A stretch of DNA of 64,000 bases from JAJPHF01 sp035293805 (GTDB lineage Bacteria; Chloroflexota; UBA6077; JAJPHF01), in NCBI GenBank assembly GCA_035293805.1, contig DATGMD010000024.1:39686-103685 (forward strand), written 5' to 3'. The notes beneath the pieces were generated by a model that was not told the DNA's origin, made no database searches, and was given only the letters and a program-made list of their open reading frames with translations. The first letter of the stretch is position 1. Each line of letters opens with the position of its first letter. Made by a program: the position numbers and the translations under genes. Shown in pieces: positions 8,659 to 17,859 of the stretch.

Positions 8659-8731
8659 TGCTGGCTTGTGCGGCCGTCCTCTTCGCGCGCCGGGCCGCGG
8701 TCGCTCCCTCGCGTACCCTGGGGGTGCGCTG

Positions 8732-9955
8732 ATGCTCGGGCTCCCGCTGCGCGGCGTGCGCGTCGTGGACTTCACCTGGCAGGGCGCCGGGCCGTTCACC
8801 ACCAAGGCGCTCGCCGACCACGGCGCCGAGGTGGTCCGCATCGAAAGCTCGCGCCGCCTCGACGGCCTGCGCAGCATGGGCCCGTACCGCGACGGCATCA
8901 AGGGGCTGGAGCGCAGCGGCTACTTCGCCAACCGCAACAGCAACAAGCGCGACTTCGCGCTGAACCTGAAGCACCCGGCCGCCCGCGACCTCGCGCTGCG
9001 CCTGATCGCCCAGAGCGACATCGTGGCCAACAACTTCGGGCCGGGCACGATGGAGGCGCTGCGGCTGGCCTACGACGACGTGCGCGCGGTCCGCCCCGAC
9101 GTGATCTACCTGGCGATGTCGGTGAACGGCTCCTATGGGCCCGAGCGCGACGAGGTCGGCTACGGCTTGACCGTGAGCTCCCGCACGGCGCTGCACTACC
9201 TCTGCGGCCTGCCCGACCGCCTGCCGGTCGGCACCGGTACGAACTACCCCGACCACGTGGCGGCGCCCTGCCACGCGACCTTCGCCGTGCTGGCCGCGCT
9301 GCGCCACCGCCGCCGCACGGGCCAGGGCCAGTACATTGATCTCTCGCAGGCCGAGACGATGATCGCGCTGCTCGGCCCCGCCATCCTCGACTGCTCGGCG
9401 AACGGCCGCGTGCCGACGCGCCAGGGCAACCGCGATGCGGCGGCAGCGCCTAGCGGCGTCTACCTCTGCGCCGGCGCGGACCGCTGGCTGGCGCTCAGCG
9501 TGGCGACCGATGCCCAGTGGCGCGCGCTCGCCGACGAGCTTGACGCGCCTGAATGGACGACCGACCCGCGCTTCGCCACGCTCGTCGCGCGTCACCAGCA
9601 CCACGACGCGCTCGACGCGGCGATCGCCGCGCGCACGCGCGACCGCGAGCCGTACGCTCTCATGGACGCGCTGCTGCGCCGCGGCGTGCCGGCCGGCGTG
9701 ATGCAGACGGCGGAGGACCTGGTGGAGCGCGACCCGCAGCTTCGCTTCCGCGGCCACTTCGCGCGCCTCGACCACCCCGAGATGGGGCCGTCGCTCTACG
9801 ACGCGCCGCCGTTCCGGTTGCAGGGCGTGGCGGAGCCGATCATGCGCACGCCCGCGCCGCTCGTCGGCCAGCACACCCGCGAGATCTGCCGCGAGCGCCT
9901 GGGCCTGGCCGACGCCGAGATCGACCGGCTGATCGCGGACGAGGTGCTGCTGTGA
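8732..9955 (+). CDS. CaiB/BaiF class III CoA-transferase, second subunit lacking the catalytic Asp
   Basis: 407 residues, with the family start LRGVRVVDFTWQGAGPFTT and NRNSNKRDFALNLKHP. At the nucleophile position the sequence reads EVGYGLTVSSRTALHY, with Gly145 in place of Asp by eye alignment to the upstream paralog. The protein is full length and otherwise well conserved, so it is more likely the non-catalytic partner of a heteromer than a decayed gene. GGGGTG precedes the ATG. Its TGA overlaps the GTG of the next gene, giving tight coupling. Confidence 0.9.
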   Translation: MLGLPLRGVRVVDFTWQGAGPFTTKALADHGAEVVRIESSRRLDGLRSMGPYRDGIKGLERSGYFANRNSNKRDFALNLKHPAARDLALRLIAQSDIVANNFGPGTMEALRLAYDDVRAVRPDVIYLAMSVNGSYGPERDEVGYGLTVSSRTALHYLCGLPDRLPVGTGTNYPDHVAAPCHATFAVLAALRHRRRTGQGQYIDLSQAETMIALLGPAILDCSANGRVPTRQGNRDAAAAPSGVYLCAGADRWLALSVATDAQWRALADELDAPEWTTDPRFATLVARHQHHDALDAAIAARTRDREPYALMDALLRRGVPAGVMQTAEDLVERDPQLRFRGHFARLDHPEMGPSLYDAPPFRLQGVAEPIMRTPAPLVGQHTREICRERLGLADAEIDRLIADEVLL

Positions 9956-11115
9956 CCGAGGCCCTGCGCGACCGGGCGGCGATCGTCGGCGTGGGGATCA
10001 CGCCGCAAGGCAAGGTGCCCGGCTGCACGAACCTCACCTTGCAGATCGACGCCTTCAAGCGGGCGCTGGACGACGCCGGGCTGCACAAGGAGCAGATCGA
10101 CGGCCTGCTCACCGAGCCGGCGCTGACCGAGATGGGCTGGTCGCTCGACTACCTGCGCCTCGGCCAGGCGCTCGGCATCAACCCCGCCTTCACGGCGAGC
10201 GTCATGCAGGGCGGTGCCACCGCCGGCTGCCTCGTGCAGATGGCGGCCCTGGCCGTGACCTCCGGCATGGCGAGCTACGTCGCCTGTGTGTTCGGCGACG
10301 CCGCGCGCACTGGCGTGGCGCGTGGCAGCCGCAGCACGGAGCGCGCGATCGGCGGGGACGACGACTCGTGGGGCATCTGGGGCGCCTTCGGCCCGGTCAC
10401 CTGGAGCGCCGTCAGCGCTAGTCGCCACATGGCGCTCTACGGCACGACGAGTGTGCAACTGGCCGAGGTGGCGGTGGCCGCGCGCCGCCACGCCGCGCTC
10501 CACCCTCTCGCGGTGATGCGTGAGCCGATCACGATCGCCGACCACCAGGCGTCGCGCTGGATCGTGGAGCCCCTGCGCCTGCTCGACTGCTGCTTGATCA
10601 CCGATGGCGGCGTCTGCCTGATCGTCACCACCGCCGAGCGCGCCCGCGATCTGCGCCAGCCGGTCGTGACGATCGCCGGCATGGGCCAGTCGTTCACGAC
10701 GCAGAACCTGGAGCGCGAGGACTGGTGGTACGGCCCGCACCAGAAGGAGGCCGTCGACCGCGCCTACGCGATGGCGGGCCTGGGGCCGCGCGACATTCAA
10801 GTGGCCGAGCTGTACGACAACTTCACGATCAGCGTGATCATGTGGCTGGAGCACGCGGGCTTCTGCGGCGTGGGCGAGGGCGGGCCATTCGTCGAGGGCG
10901 GGCGCATCCAGCTTGGCGGCGCGCTGCCAGTCAACACGCACGGCGGCCACCTGTCGGCGGCGCACCCCGAGGGCTGGTGGACCATCGCCGAGGGCGTCGA
11001 GCAGGTGCGCGGCACGGCGGGCGCCCGCCAGGTGCCCGGCGCCGAGGTCTGCCTCGCCACCGGACGCGGCATGCTCCTCAACTGCGCCAGCGCGCTCGTC
11101 CTGCGCCGTGGCTAG
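9952..11115 (+). CDS. Thiolase-like protein (acetyl-CoA acetyltransferase family)
   Basis: 387 residues. Thiolase-fold landmarks are visible: DRAAIVGVGITPQGK at the start, VMQGGATAGCLVQMA near residues 84-98, AELYDNFTISVIMWLE, and the C-terminal NTHGGHLSAAHPEGW with the conserved His. The position of the classical acyl-carrying Cys appears to be Ala89, with a Cys four residues later, so the mechanism may differ from degradative thiolases. GTG at 9952 overlaps the previous stop. With the DUF35 protein downstream it forms the pair seen in BbsAB (benzoylsuccinyl-CoA thiolase) and related ring-degradation clusters, suggesting C-C cleavage of a 3-ketoacyl-CoA. Confidence 0.88.
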   Translation: MTEALRDRAAIVGVGITPQGKVPGCTNLTLQIDAFKRALDDAGLHKEQIDGLLTEPALTEMGWSLDYLRLGQALGINPAFTASVMQGGATAGCLVQMAALAVTSGMASYVACVFGDAARTGVARGSRSTERAIGGDDDSWGIWGAFGPVTWSAVSASRHMALYGTTSVQLAEVAVAARRHAALHPLAVMREPITIADHQASRWIVEPLRLLDCCLITDGGVCLIVTTAERARDLRQPVVTIAGMGQSFTTQNLEREDWWYGPHQKEAVDRAYAMAGLGPRDIQVAELYDNFTISVIMWLEHAGFCGVGEGGPFVEGGRIQLGGALPVNTHGGHLSAAHPEGWWTIAEGVEQVRGTAGARQVPGAEVCLATGRGMLLNCASALVLRRG

Positions 11116-11125
11116 CCCCGTACTC

Positions 11126-11173
11126 CGGGGGTGCAGGGGCACTCCCCTGCCGGGGGCTTGGGGGTGTCCCCCA
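11126..11173. repeat. GC-rich double palindrome (GGGGTGCAGGGGCACTCCCC type)
   Basis: GGGGGTGCAGGGGCACTCCC, then CTGCCGGGGG and a second G-run/C-run palindrome ending TGTCCCCC. The same family forms a tandem array at 33779-33964 and recurs at 30960-31140 and 45159-45256. It lies between the thiolase and DUF35 genes. Confidence 0.75.
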
Positions 11174-11241
11174 ATCCTCCTCTATTCAATGTCAAATGTC
11201 AATATTGACCTGACCGTCCGCCGGGACGCGGAGGAGCAAGC

Positions 11242-11655
11242 GTGGCGGAGTACACGAAGCCCCTGCCGACCATCACCGACCGCAACCGCCCCTTCTGGGA
11301 GGCGACGCGCCGGGGCGAGCTGCGCCTGCAGCGCTGCCTGGCCTGCGGCCACGTCCGCTACCCGATCGGGCCGGTCTGCACGCGCTGCCTCTCGGAGGAG
11401 ACGGAGTGGGCGCGGCTCTCGGGGCGCGGCACCGTATTCGCGACGCTTGTCTACCATCAGGTGTATAACCCTGCCTACCGCGACGACGTGCCCTACAACG
11501 TGGCGATGATCCAGCTCGAAGAGGGCCCGCGCCTGTTCAGCAACGTGGTCGGCGTGCCGCCCGATCAGGTGCGGGTCGGCGATCCGGTCGAGGTGATCTT
11601 CGACGCGGTGACCGACGAGGTGACGATCCCGCGCTTCCGGCCGCGCGCGGTGTAA
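11242..11655 (+). CDS. DUF35 zinc-ribbon/OB-fold protein, partner of the thiolase-like protein
   Basis: 137 residues. The N-terminal zinc ribbon has two CxxC pairs (LQRCLACG and PVCTRC, about residues 32-51), followed by a five-strand OB fold with GRGTVFATLVYHQVYNPAY and GDPVEVIFDAV, the normal DUF35 layout. These proteins bind acyl-CoA and associate with thiolase-fold partners as channel or acyl-transfer subunits. GTG at 11242 has GGAGGAG 6-7 nt upstream. It is separated from the thiolase gene by 126 nt holding a palindromic repeat, and closes the plus arm of the divergon. Confidence 0.9.
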   Translation: MAEYTKPLPTITDRNRPFWEATRRGELRLQRCLACGHVRYPIGPVCTRCLSEETEWARLSGRGTVFATLVYHQVYNPAYRDDVPYNVAMIQLEEGPRLFSNVVGVPPDQVRVGDPVEVIFDAVTDEVTIPRFRPRAV

Positions 11656-11740
11656 GAGCCGAATTGGCTAGCACAGCATGGACACAATGCGCCGAATGGG
11701 CTCTTTGCCCCTGACTGCCGGCCCTCTTGTGCCGGGTCGC

Positions 11741-11852
11741 GCCCTCACCCGCCCTCGCTGCGCTCGGCCGGCCTCTCCCTGGGGAGAGGTAACGAGGGCG
11801 GGGCGCCCGTCCTGCTCCCCCTCCCCCTGGGAGAGGGCTGGGGTGAGGGTGT
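11741..11852. repeat. Two GC-rich palindromes in the 299-nt gap before the ABC operon
   Basis: Two copies of the CCCTGGGGAGAGG / CCCCTGGGAGAGGG family with the common GGGGTGAGGGTG tail. The rest of 11656-11954 holds nothing recognisable except the ribosome site GGAGGACC before 11955; no confident promoter was seen. Confidence 0.7.
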
Positions 11853-11954
11853 CTCGGCCGATGCTGAGATGCTCAGGCGATCTTGGTGAGGACGACGGTA
11901 GAGCTACCAGTCACGTTACGAACGCTCTAGCGTAGAGGCCGCGGAGGACCAGCG

Positions 11955-12824
11955 ATGGAAGTGGACACGCGCCAGCCAGGGCCGGCCATAGCTGCGGGCG
12001 AGGTGGCGGCCGACGCCGCCGTGCTCGCCGCGTCCGCCGAGCGCCGCACCTGGCGCGACCTGCGCCGCAACAACCTGTTCCTGGGCCTCGTCTCGCTGGT
12101 CGTCGTCGTGACCGTCTGGGAGACGCTGAGCAACCTTGAGATCGTCAACCCCATGTTCTTCAGCAGCCCCAGCCAGATCGTCGTCAGCTTTGTGAAGCTG
12201 TTCGTCATCACCGGCGACATCTGGCCGCACCTCTGGGCCAGCGCCCAGACCGGCTTCCTGGGCATCCTCCTCGCCGTGGTGATTGGCATCCCCGTGGGCG
12301 CCGCGATCGGCCGCTATCACACGATGCGCGGCTTGCTGGAGCCCTACGTCGTAGCGATGTACTCGACGCCCCGCGTGGCGTTCATCCCCCTCATCATCCT
12401 CGTGCTCGGCATCGGGCTGCTGCCCAAGGTGGTGCTCGTCTTCTTGAGCGCTGTGTTCCCCATCCTGGTCAACACCCAGGTCGGCGTCGAGCAAGCCGAC
12501 CACGGCCTGATCGAGCTGGGGCGCTCGTGCCGGGCGTCGGAGCGCCAGATCTTCCAGAAGATCATCCTGCCGTGCGCCCTGCCCTACGTCACCGCCGGCT
12601 TCCGCCTGGCGATTGGCCGCGCGCTCATCACCATCGTCGTGGCCGAGCTATTCGCCTCGAACGTCGGCATCGGCTACTTCATCTCGCGCATGAGCGCCCA
12701 GTTCCGCACCGCCGATATGTTCGTCGGCATCCTCACCCTGACCTTCGCGGGCGTCATGCTCTCCATGTCGGTGCGCTGGCTGGAGCAGCGCATGGCGCCC
12801 TGGCTGAATCGGGGACTAGAGTAA
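11955..12824 (+). CDS. ABC transporter permease of the SsuC/nitrate-taurine-thiamine-precursor class
   Basis: 289 residues with about six hydrophobic segments: residues 33-55, then five between about 92 and 280. The conserved cytoplasmic EAA loop reads ELGRSCRASERQIFQKIILP (about 190-209), where the permease docks on the ATPase. Its family imports sulfonates, nitrate or small aromatic or pyrimidine compounds. GGAGGACC precedes the ATG. It begins a plus-strand run with a binding lipoprotein next and the ATPase at 17027, a single transporter split by the molybdenum hydroxylase genes. It is the only permease in the window, although about ten binding proteins are present. Confidence 0.93.
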   Translation: MEVDTRQPGPAIAAGEVAADAAVLAASAERRTWRDLRRNNLFLGLVSLVVVVTVWETLSNLEIVNPMFFSSPSQIVVSFVKLFVITGDIWPHLWASAQTGFLGILLAVVIGIPVGAAIGRYHTMRGLLEPYVVAMYSTPRVAFIPLIILVLGIGLLPKVVLVFLSAVFPILVNTQVGVEQADHGLIELGRSCRASERQIFQKIILPCALPYVTAGFRLAIGRALITIVVAELFASNVGIGYFISRMSAQFRTADMFVGILTLTFAGVMLSMSVRWLEQRMAPWLNRGLE

Positions 12825-12858
12825 GCAACCCGCCAATCACGCGGTGGGAGTGACAGCT

Positions 12859-13896
12859 ATGCAACGGGTCGGTCCGCGGCCAATCGCGGTGGGTGTCCTG
12901 CTCGTGGTGAGTCTGCTGGCGGCCTGCGGTCGGGGCGCGGCCGGCTCGACGCCGCAAGCCCCCGGTGCGTCCGGTGCGCCGGCGGCGAAGCAGAAGGTGA
13001 GCGTCTGCACGCCCGGCACGACCCAGAGCTTCGCCTACCTGGGCATCGCCCAGCAGCTCGGCTACTACGAGCAGCTCGGCATCGACGCCGACGTGCAGCA
13101 GGTGCAGGGCGGCGTCTGCACCCAGGCGCTCTCGTCGGGCAACGTGCAGTTCGCCGGCTCGCCCAGCACCCTGGATGCCGTCATCAAGGGCCTGCCCTAC
13201 CGCATCGTCTTCGTCAGCGTGGACCGCCTGGGCCACCAGCTTATCGTGGCGCGCGGCATCAACAGCTACGCCGACCTCAAGGGCGGCCGCCTGGCGATCA
13301 GCGGCGCCGGCAGCCTCACCGACTCGCTGACGCGCAGCATCTTGCAGGAGAACGGCCTCGTCCCCGACCAGGACGTGACCTTTGTCAGCATTGGCAGTCC
13401 CGAGAACCGCGTCTCCGCGGTGCTCAGCGGCGCCGTGCAAGGCTCGCTGCTCTCTGCCGAGGAAGGCATGGCCGCGCTCGACCAAGGCTTGAAGACGCTC
13501 CCCTTCGCGCCGCGCACCACCATCTCCGCGCCGCTCACCACGTCCGAGCAGCTGGTCCAGAACAACCCCGACCTGATCTATCGCTTCGTCAAGGGCAGCC
13601 TGATGGGCCACCTGATGTACTCGCACAAGAAGGACCAAGTCTTCCCGCTCGTGATGAAGTACCTCAGCTCCGACGACAGCGCCTACCAGGAGCGCATCTA
13701 CGCCCTGACGGTGCCGATCTGGAAGGAAGAGGCCGACCTGGACGAGCAGCAGCAGCAGGAGCTGATCGCGCGGGCGCGCGCAACGAACAACGTCGCCCGC
13801 GACTTCACGCCCGCCCAGGTGTTCGACTTCCAGTTCGTGCACCGCGCCTATCAGGAGCTAAAGGACGCCAACTGGGAAGGCCTCTGGAGCCAGTAG
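12859..13896 (+). CDS. ABC substrate-binding lipoprotein, NMT1/THI5-like (SsuA class)
   Basis: 345 residues. Lipoprotein signal with lipobox SLLAAC (Cys23) and a Gly/Ala/Pro linker, then a periplasmic-binding fold: QSFAYLGIAQQLGYYEQLGI, GNVQFAGSPSTLDAVIKG and a second lobe from INSYADLKGGRLAISGAGS. ATG 12859 is preferred over GTG 12844 because GGGAG is well spaced before it. It sits directly after the permease gene and is the best candidate for the cognate binding protein of this transporter. Ligand not deducible; neighbours suggest a compound that is hydroxylated and decarboxylated. Confidence 0.9.
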   Translation: MQRVGPRPIAVGVLLVVSLLAACGRGAAGSTPQAPGASGAPAAKQKVSVCTPGTTQSFAYLGIAQQLGYYEQLGIDADVQQVQGGVCTQALSSGNVQFAGSPSTLDAVIKGLPYRIVFVSVDRLGHQLIVARGINSYADLKGGRLAISGAGSLTDSLTRSILQENGLVPDQDVTFVSIGSPENRVSAVLSGAVQGSLLSAEEGMAALDQGLKTLPFAPRTTISAPLTTSEQLVQNNPDLIYRFVKGSLMGHLMYSHKKDQVFPLVMKYLSSDDSAYQERIYALTVPIWKEEADLDEQQQQELIARARATNNVARDFTPAQVFDFQFVHRAYQELKDANWEGLWSQ

Positions 13897-13958
13897 CTAC
13901 TCCCGCAGCGAAGGCGGACGATGAGCGCCGCTCGTATCCCACGCAATGGAGGCGCCCC

Positions 13959-14570
13959 ATGAGCGCCGCGCACGCAGTCGCCCTTACCGTCAACGGCCGT
14001 CCCTATCAGGCCCGCGTCGAGCCCCGCTTGAGCCTCGCCGATTTCCTCCGCGACGACCTGGGTCTTACCGGCACCCACGTCGGCTGCGAGCACGGCGTCT
14101 GCGGGGCCTGCACCATCCTCCTCGACGGCCACCCCATCCGCTCCTGCCTCCTCTTCGCCGTCCAGGCCGACGGCGCCGAGGTGCTGACGATCGAGGCACT
14201 GGCGGAGGTCGGAGCTACCCCCGTAGCCCCCCCTGCCGATGCGGGAAGGGGGGAGGACCGGTCCCGGGCTGAGTCGACTCCCCCCTTTCCCCCTATGGGG
14301 GAGAGGGGGGCTGGGGGGGTGAGGGGTCTCCACCCCCTCCAAGACGCCTTCCGCCGCCACCACGCGCTCCAGTGTGGTTTCTGCACGCCGGGCTTCCTCA
14401 TGACGCTCGTCGTCTTCACCCGCGACCACCCCGACGCCACCGACGCGGAGATCCGCGAGGCGCTCGCCGGCAATCTCTGCCGCTGTACCGGCTACCAGAA
14501 CATCGTCGAGGCCGTGCGCGACGTGCTGGGGCGCGCCGCCGCGCCGGCCGGGGGTGCCGCCCATGACTAG
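13959..14570 (+). CDS. [2Fe-2S] small subunit of a second molybdenum hydroxylase, also with an in-frame palindromic insertion
   Basis: 203 residues; both clusters are intact (Cys43, 48, 51, 63 in CEHGVCGACTI and RSC; Cys139, 142, 174, 176 in QCGFCTPGF and CRCTGY). Between TIEALA (to about 82) and LHPLQDAF (from 124) is a Pro/Gly/Arg-rich segment of about 40 residues encoded by a double palindrome. This is exactly where the paralog at 1078-1689 carries its insertion. GGAGG precedes ATG 13959. The stop overlaps the large-subunit start by 8 nt, so the pair is coupled. No FAD subunit follows. Confidence 0.92.
   Translation: MSAAHAVALTVNGRPYQARVEPRLSLADFLRDDLGLTGTHVGCEHGVCGACTILLDGHPIRSCLLFAVQADGAEVLTIEALAEVGATPVAPPADAGRGEDRSRAESTPPFPPMGERGAGGVRGLHPLQDAFRRHHALQCGFCTPGFLMTLVVFTRDHPDATDAEIREALAGNLCRCTGYQNIVEAVRDVLGRAAAPAGGAAHD
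14208..14327 (+). repeat. In-frame palindromic element inside the second [2Fe-2S] subunit gene
   Basis: First palindrome CCCCCTGCCGATGCGGGAAG with G-run tail, a ~25-base spacer, second palindrome CCCCCTATGGGGGAGAGGGG, then GGGGTCTCCACC. The layout and final motif match the element at 1300-1419. The first palindrome core also matches the one inside the D-Ala-D-Ala ligase gene at 59949-59973. Confidence 0.8.
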
Positions 14571-16881
14571 CTCTACCGCGGCCCCGCCCGTGCCGCGCAA
14601 GGAGGACGAGGCGCTGCTCACCGGCCGCGCCACCTTCGTGGCCGACATCGCCGTGCCCGGCATGGTGCACGCCGCCGTGCTCCGCAGCCCCCACGCCCAC
14701 GCCCGCATCCGCGGCGTCGACGCCAGCCGCGCCCGCGCGCTGCCCGGCGTGCTCGCCGTGTTCGACGGCGCCGCCGTCCACGCCGAGATGAGCGCCCTGC
14801 CCCAGTCCGTCCCCCACCCCGCGCTCAAGCCGTTCACCGAGCACCCGCTGGCCTGGGACAAAGTGCGCTACGTGGGCGAGCCGGTGGCGCTGGTGGTGGC
14901 CGCGAGCCGCCACATTGCCGAGGACGCCTTCGACCTGATCGACGTGGCCTACGAGCCGCTCCCCCCCGTCCTCGACGTCGAGCAGGCGCTGGAGCCGGGC
15001 GCCCCGCTCGTGCAGGAGGAGGCGGGCGACAATATCGCCGGCACGCTGCGCCAGAGCGTCGGCGACGTGGAGCGCGCCTTCCGGGACGCGGCGCACGTCT
15101 TCGAGGAGCGGCTGCACGTCCACCGCGGCGCCGGCCACGCCATCGAGACGCGCGGCATCCTGGCCAGCTTCGAGCCGCGCACGCGCATGCTCACCGTCTG
15201 GTGTACGTCGCAGGGCGCCCACCGCATCCAGCGCGCCCTCTGCGAATTGCTCCACCTGCCCACGCACCAGGTGCGCGTCATCACGCCCTTCGTGGGCGGC
15301 GGCTTCGGCCCCAAGGGCAGCTTCGACGCCGAGAAGGCGCTGATCCCCTGGGCCGCCATGAAGCTCGGCGTGCCCGTGAAGTGGATCGAGGACCGCCGCG
15401 AGCACTGCCTGGCCGCCAAGCAGGAGCGCGACCAGGTCCACCACGTCGCCATCGCCGTCGACCCGAGCGGCGTCATCCTCGGCATGAAGGATAGCTTCCT
15501 GCACGACTCCGGCGCCTTCGCCGGCAGCATGGTGACGCCCTGGATCGCCGCCACGACGATCCCCGGCCCCTACCGCATCCCCAGCTTCGACGTCGACTTC
15601 CGCATGGTCTTCACCAACAAGGTGCCGACGGTCGTGGTGCGCGGCGCCGGGCGGCCGCAGGCGGTGTTCGTGATGGAGCGCATGATCGAGCGCATCGCCC
15701 GCGAGCTTGGGCTCGACCCGGTCGCGGTGCGGCGCCGCAACATGATCCAGCCCGAGGAGCAGCCCTACGATACCGGGCTCATCTTCCGCGACAACCGCCC
15801 GATGATCTACGACAGCGGCGACTACCCGGCCGCGCTCGCCAAGGCGCTCGACCTCGTCGACTACGCCGGCTTCCCGGCCTACCAGGCGCAAGCCCGCGCC
15901 GCGGGCCGCTACGTGGGCCTGGGCATCGCCTGCTACGTCGAGGGCAACGGCCTCGGCCCCTACGAGGGCGCCACGGTGCGCGTCGAGGGCAACGGCCAGG
16001 TGGTGGTGCTCACCGGCGCGACGCCGCAGGGCCAGGGCCACCAGACGATGATGGCCCAGATCTGCGCCGAGCAGCTAGGTGTGTCCGTCGATCAGGTGAC
16101 CGTGGTGACGGGCGACACGGCGGGCATCCCGAAGGGCGTCGGCACCTTCGGTAGCCGCTCGTCGGTCGTCGCCGGCAGCGCGGTCCACGAGGCGTCGGGC
16201 CAGGTGCGCGACAAGGTCGAGCGCGTCGCCGCGTCGATGCTGGAGTGCGCGCCCGACCAGATCCGCCTTCGCGACGGCCGCGCTTATGTCGCCGACGACC
16301 CCTCGCGGGGCGTGACGCTCGGCGCCGTCGCCCACGCCATCACCGGCGTCGGCTTCGGCTACGCGCTGCCGCCAGGTCTGGAGCCCACCCTGGAGGCCAC
16401 CGTCTACTTCCGCCCCGAGCGCGCCACCTACGCCTACGGCACGCACGCCGCAATCGTCGAGGTCGATCCGGCGACCGGCTTCGTGCGCATCGAGAAGTAC
16501 GTCGCCGTGGACGACTGCGGCCGCATCATCCACCCTGCCATCGTGCGCGGCCAGACGATCGGCGGCGTGGCCCACGGGATCGGCAATACGCTCTACGAGG
16601 AGATCGTCTACGACGAGATCGGCCAGCCCCTGAACACCTCGTTCATGGACTACCTGCTGCCCGGCGCGACGGAGGTGCCCGAGGTGACCATCGCCCACAC
16701 CGAGGTGCCGTCGCCGCTGAACCCCCTCGGCGTGAAGGGCGCCGGCGAGGGCGGCACCCTGCCCGCGCCGGCCTGCCTGGCCTCCGCCATCGAGCACGCG
16801 CTCGCCCCGTTCGGCGCCTGGATCACCTCGCTGCCGCTCAGCCCCGAGCGCATCGCCAACCTGGCGGGGGGCACCAAATGA
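14563..16881 (+). CDS. Molybdenum-binding large subunit of the second hydroxylase
   Basis: 772 residues. Family marks: RKEDEALLTGRATFVADIAVPG at the N-terminus, FVGGGFGPKGSFDAEKALIP near 245-265, ATPQGQGHQTMMAQ, TFGSRSSVVAGS, and the C-terminal GVKGAGEGGT with catalytic Glu729. The residue stretch at the CO dehydrogenase signature reads VVVRGAGRPQAVF (an AYRGAGR-like form), so CO oxidation is unlikely and an aldehyde, heterocycle or aromatic substrate is expected. ATG 14563 overlaps the small-subunit stop; a GTG three codons earlier is possible. An FAD subunit is missing here, so it may borrow the one at 205-1077 or use another acceptor. Embedded in an ABC transporter operon. Confidence 0.93.
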   Translation: MTSSTAAPPVPRKEDEALLTGRATFVADIAVPGMVHAAVLRSPHAHARIRGVDASRARALPGVLAVFDGAAVHAEMSALPQSVPHPALKPFTEHPLAWDKVRYVGEPVALVVAASRHIAEDAFDLIDVAYEPLPPVLDVEQALEPGAPLVQEEAGDNIAGTLRQSVGDVERAFRDAAHVFEERLHVHRGAGHAIETRGILASFEPRTRMLTVWCTSQGAHRIQRALCELLHLPTHQVRVITPFVGGGFGPKGSFDAEKALIPWAAMKLGVPVKWIEDRREHCLAAKQERDQVHHVAIAVDPSGVILGMKDSFLHDSGAFAGSMVTPWIAATTIPGPYRIPSFDVDFRMVFTNKVPTVVVRGAGRPQAVFVMERMIERIARELGLDPVAVRRRNMIQPEEQPYDTGLIFRDNRPMIYDSGDYPAALAKALDLVDYAGFPAYQAQARAAGRYVGLGIACYVEGNGLGPYEGATVRVEGNGQVVVLTGATPQGQGHQTMMAQICAEQLGVSVDQVTVVTGDTAGIPKGVGTFGSRSSVVAGSAVHEASGQVRDKVERVAASMLECAPDQIRLRDGRAYVADDPSRGVTLGAVAHAITGVGFGYALPPGLEPTLEATVYFRPERATYAYGTHAAIVEVDPATGFVRIEKYVAVDDCGRIIHPAIVRGQTIGGVAHGIGNTLYEEIVYDEIGQPLNTSFMDYLLPGATEVPEVTIAHTEVPSPLNPLGVKGAGEGGTLPAPACLASAIEHALAPFGAWITSLPLSPERIANLAGGTK

Positions 16882-17026
16882 CGACCCGTGTAAGCACGCT
16901 GCTTGCCGCGCCCTGGCGCCCCACCGCCACGGTCGGCGGAGGGGCACCGCTCGCCGCCCCCTGCCGACCCACCGTTTCGGCCGATATAGGGGCGCTGCTC
17001 GCCGCGCCCTGCCCGGGACGGCAGCT

Positions 17027-17030
<4 letters not shown>
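16878..17030 (+). CDS. Possible 50-residue protein between hydroxylase and ABC ATPase genes
   Basis: ATG at 16878 overlaps the large-subunit stop (ATGA) and its own TGA overlaps the ATPase ATG (ATGA), which would give unbroken translational coupling. The product contains three versions of a short repeat (LLAAPWRPT, LAAPCRPT, LLAAPCPGR). The repetition is also visible in the DNA (GCTTGCCGCGCCCTG types, with a relative near 34930), so this may be repeat DNA that happens to be open. Product and function unknown; the frame overlap is the only argument for a gene. Confidence 0.35.
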
Positions 17031-17851
<821 letters not shown>

Positions 17852-17859
17852 GGTGACCT

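Noticed and set aside
8658..8732. 24-residue frame between the two CoA-transferase genes
   Set aside because: Overlaps the stop of one gene and start of the next, but has no ribosome site and no recognisable product; more likely just the junction.
11656..11954. Promoter before the ABC operon
   Set aside because: No pair of boxes with acceptable spacing could be found by eye; the gap is dominated by palindromes.
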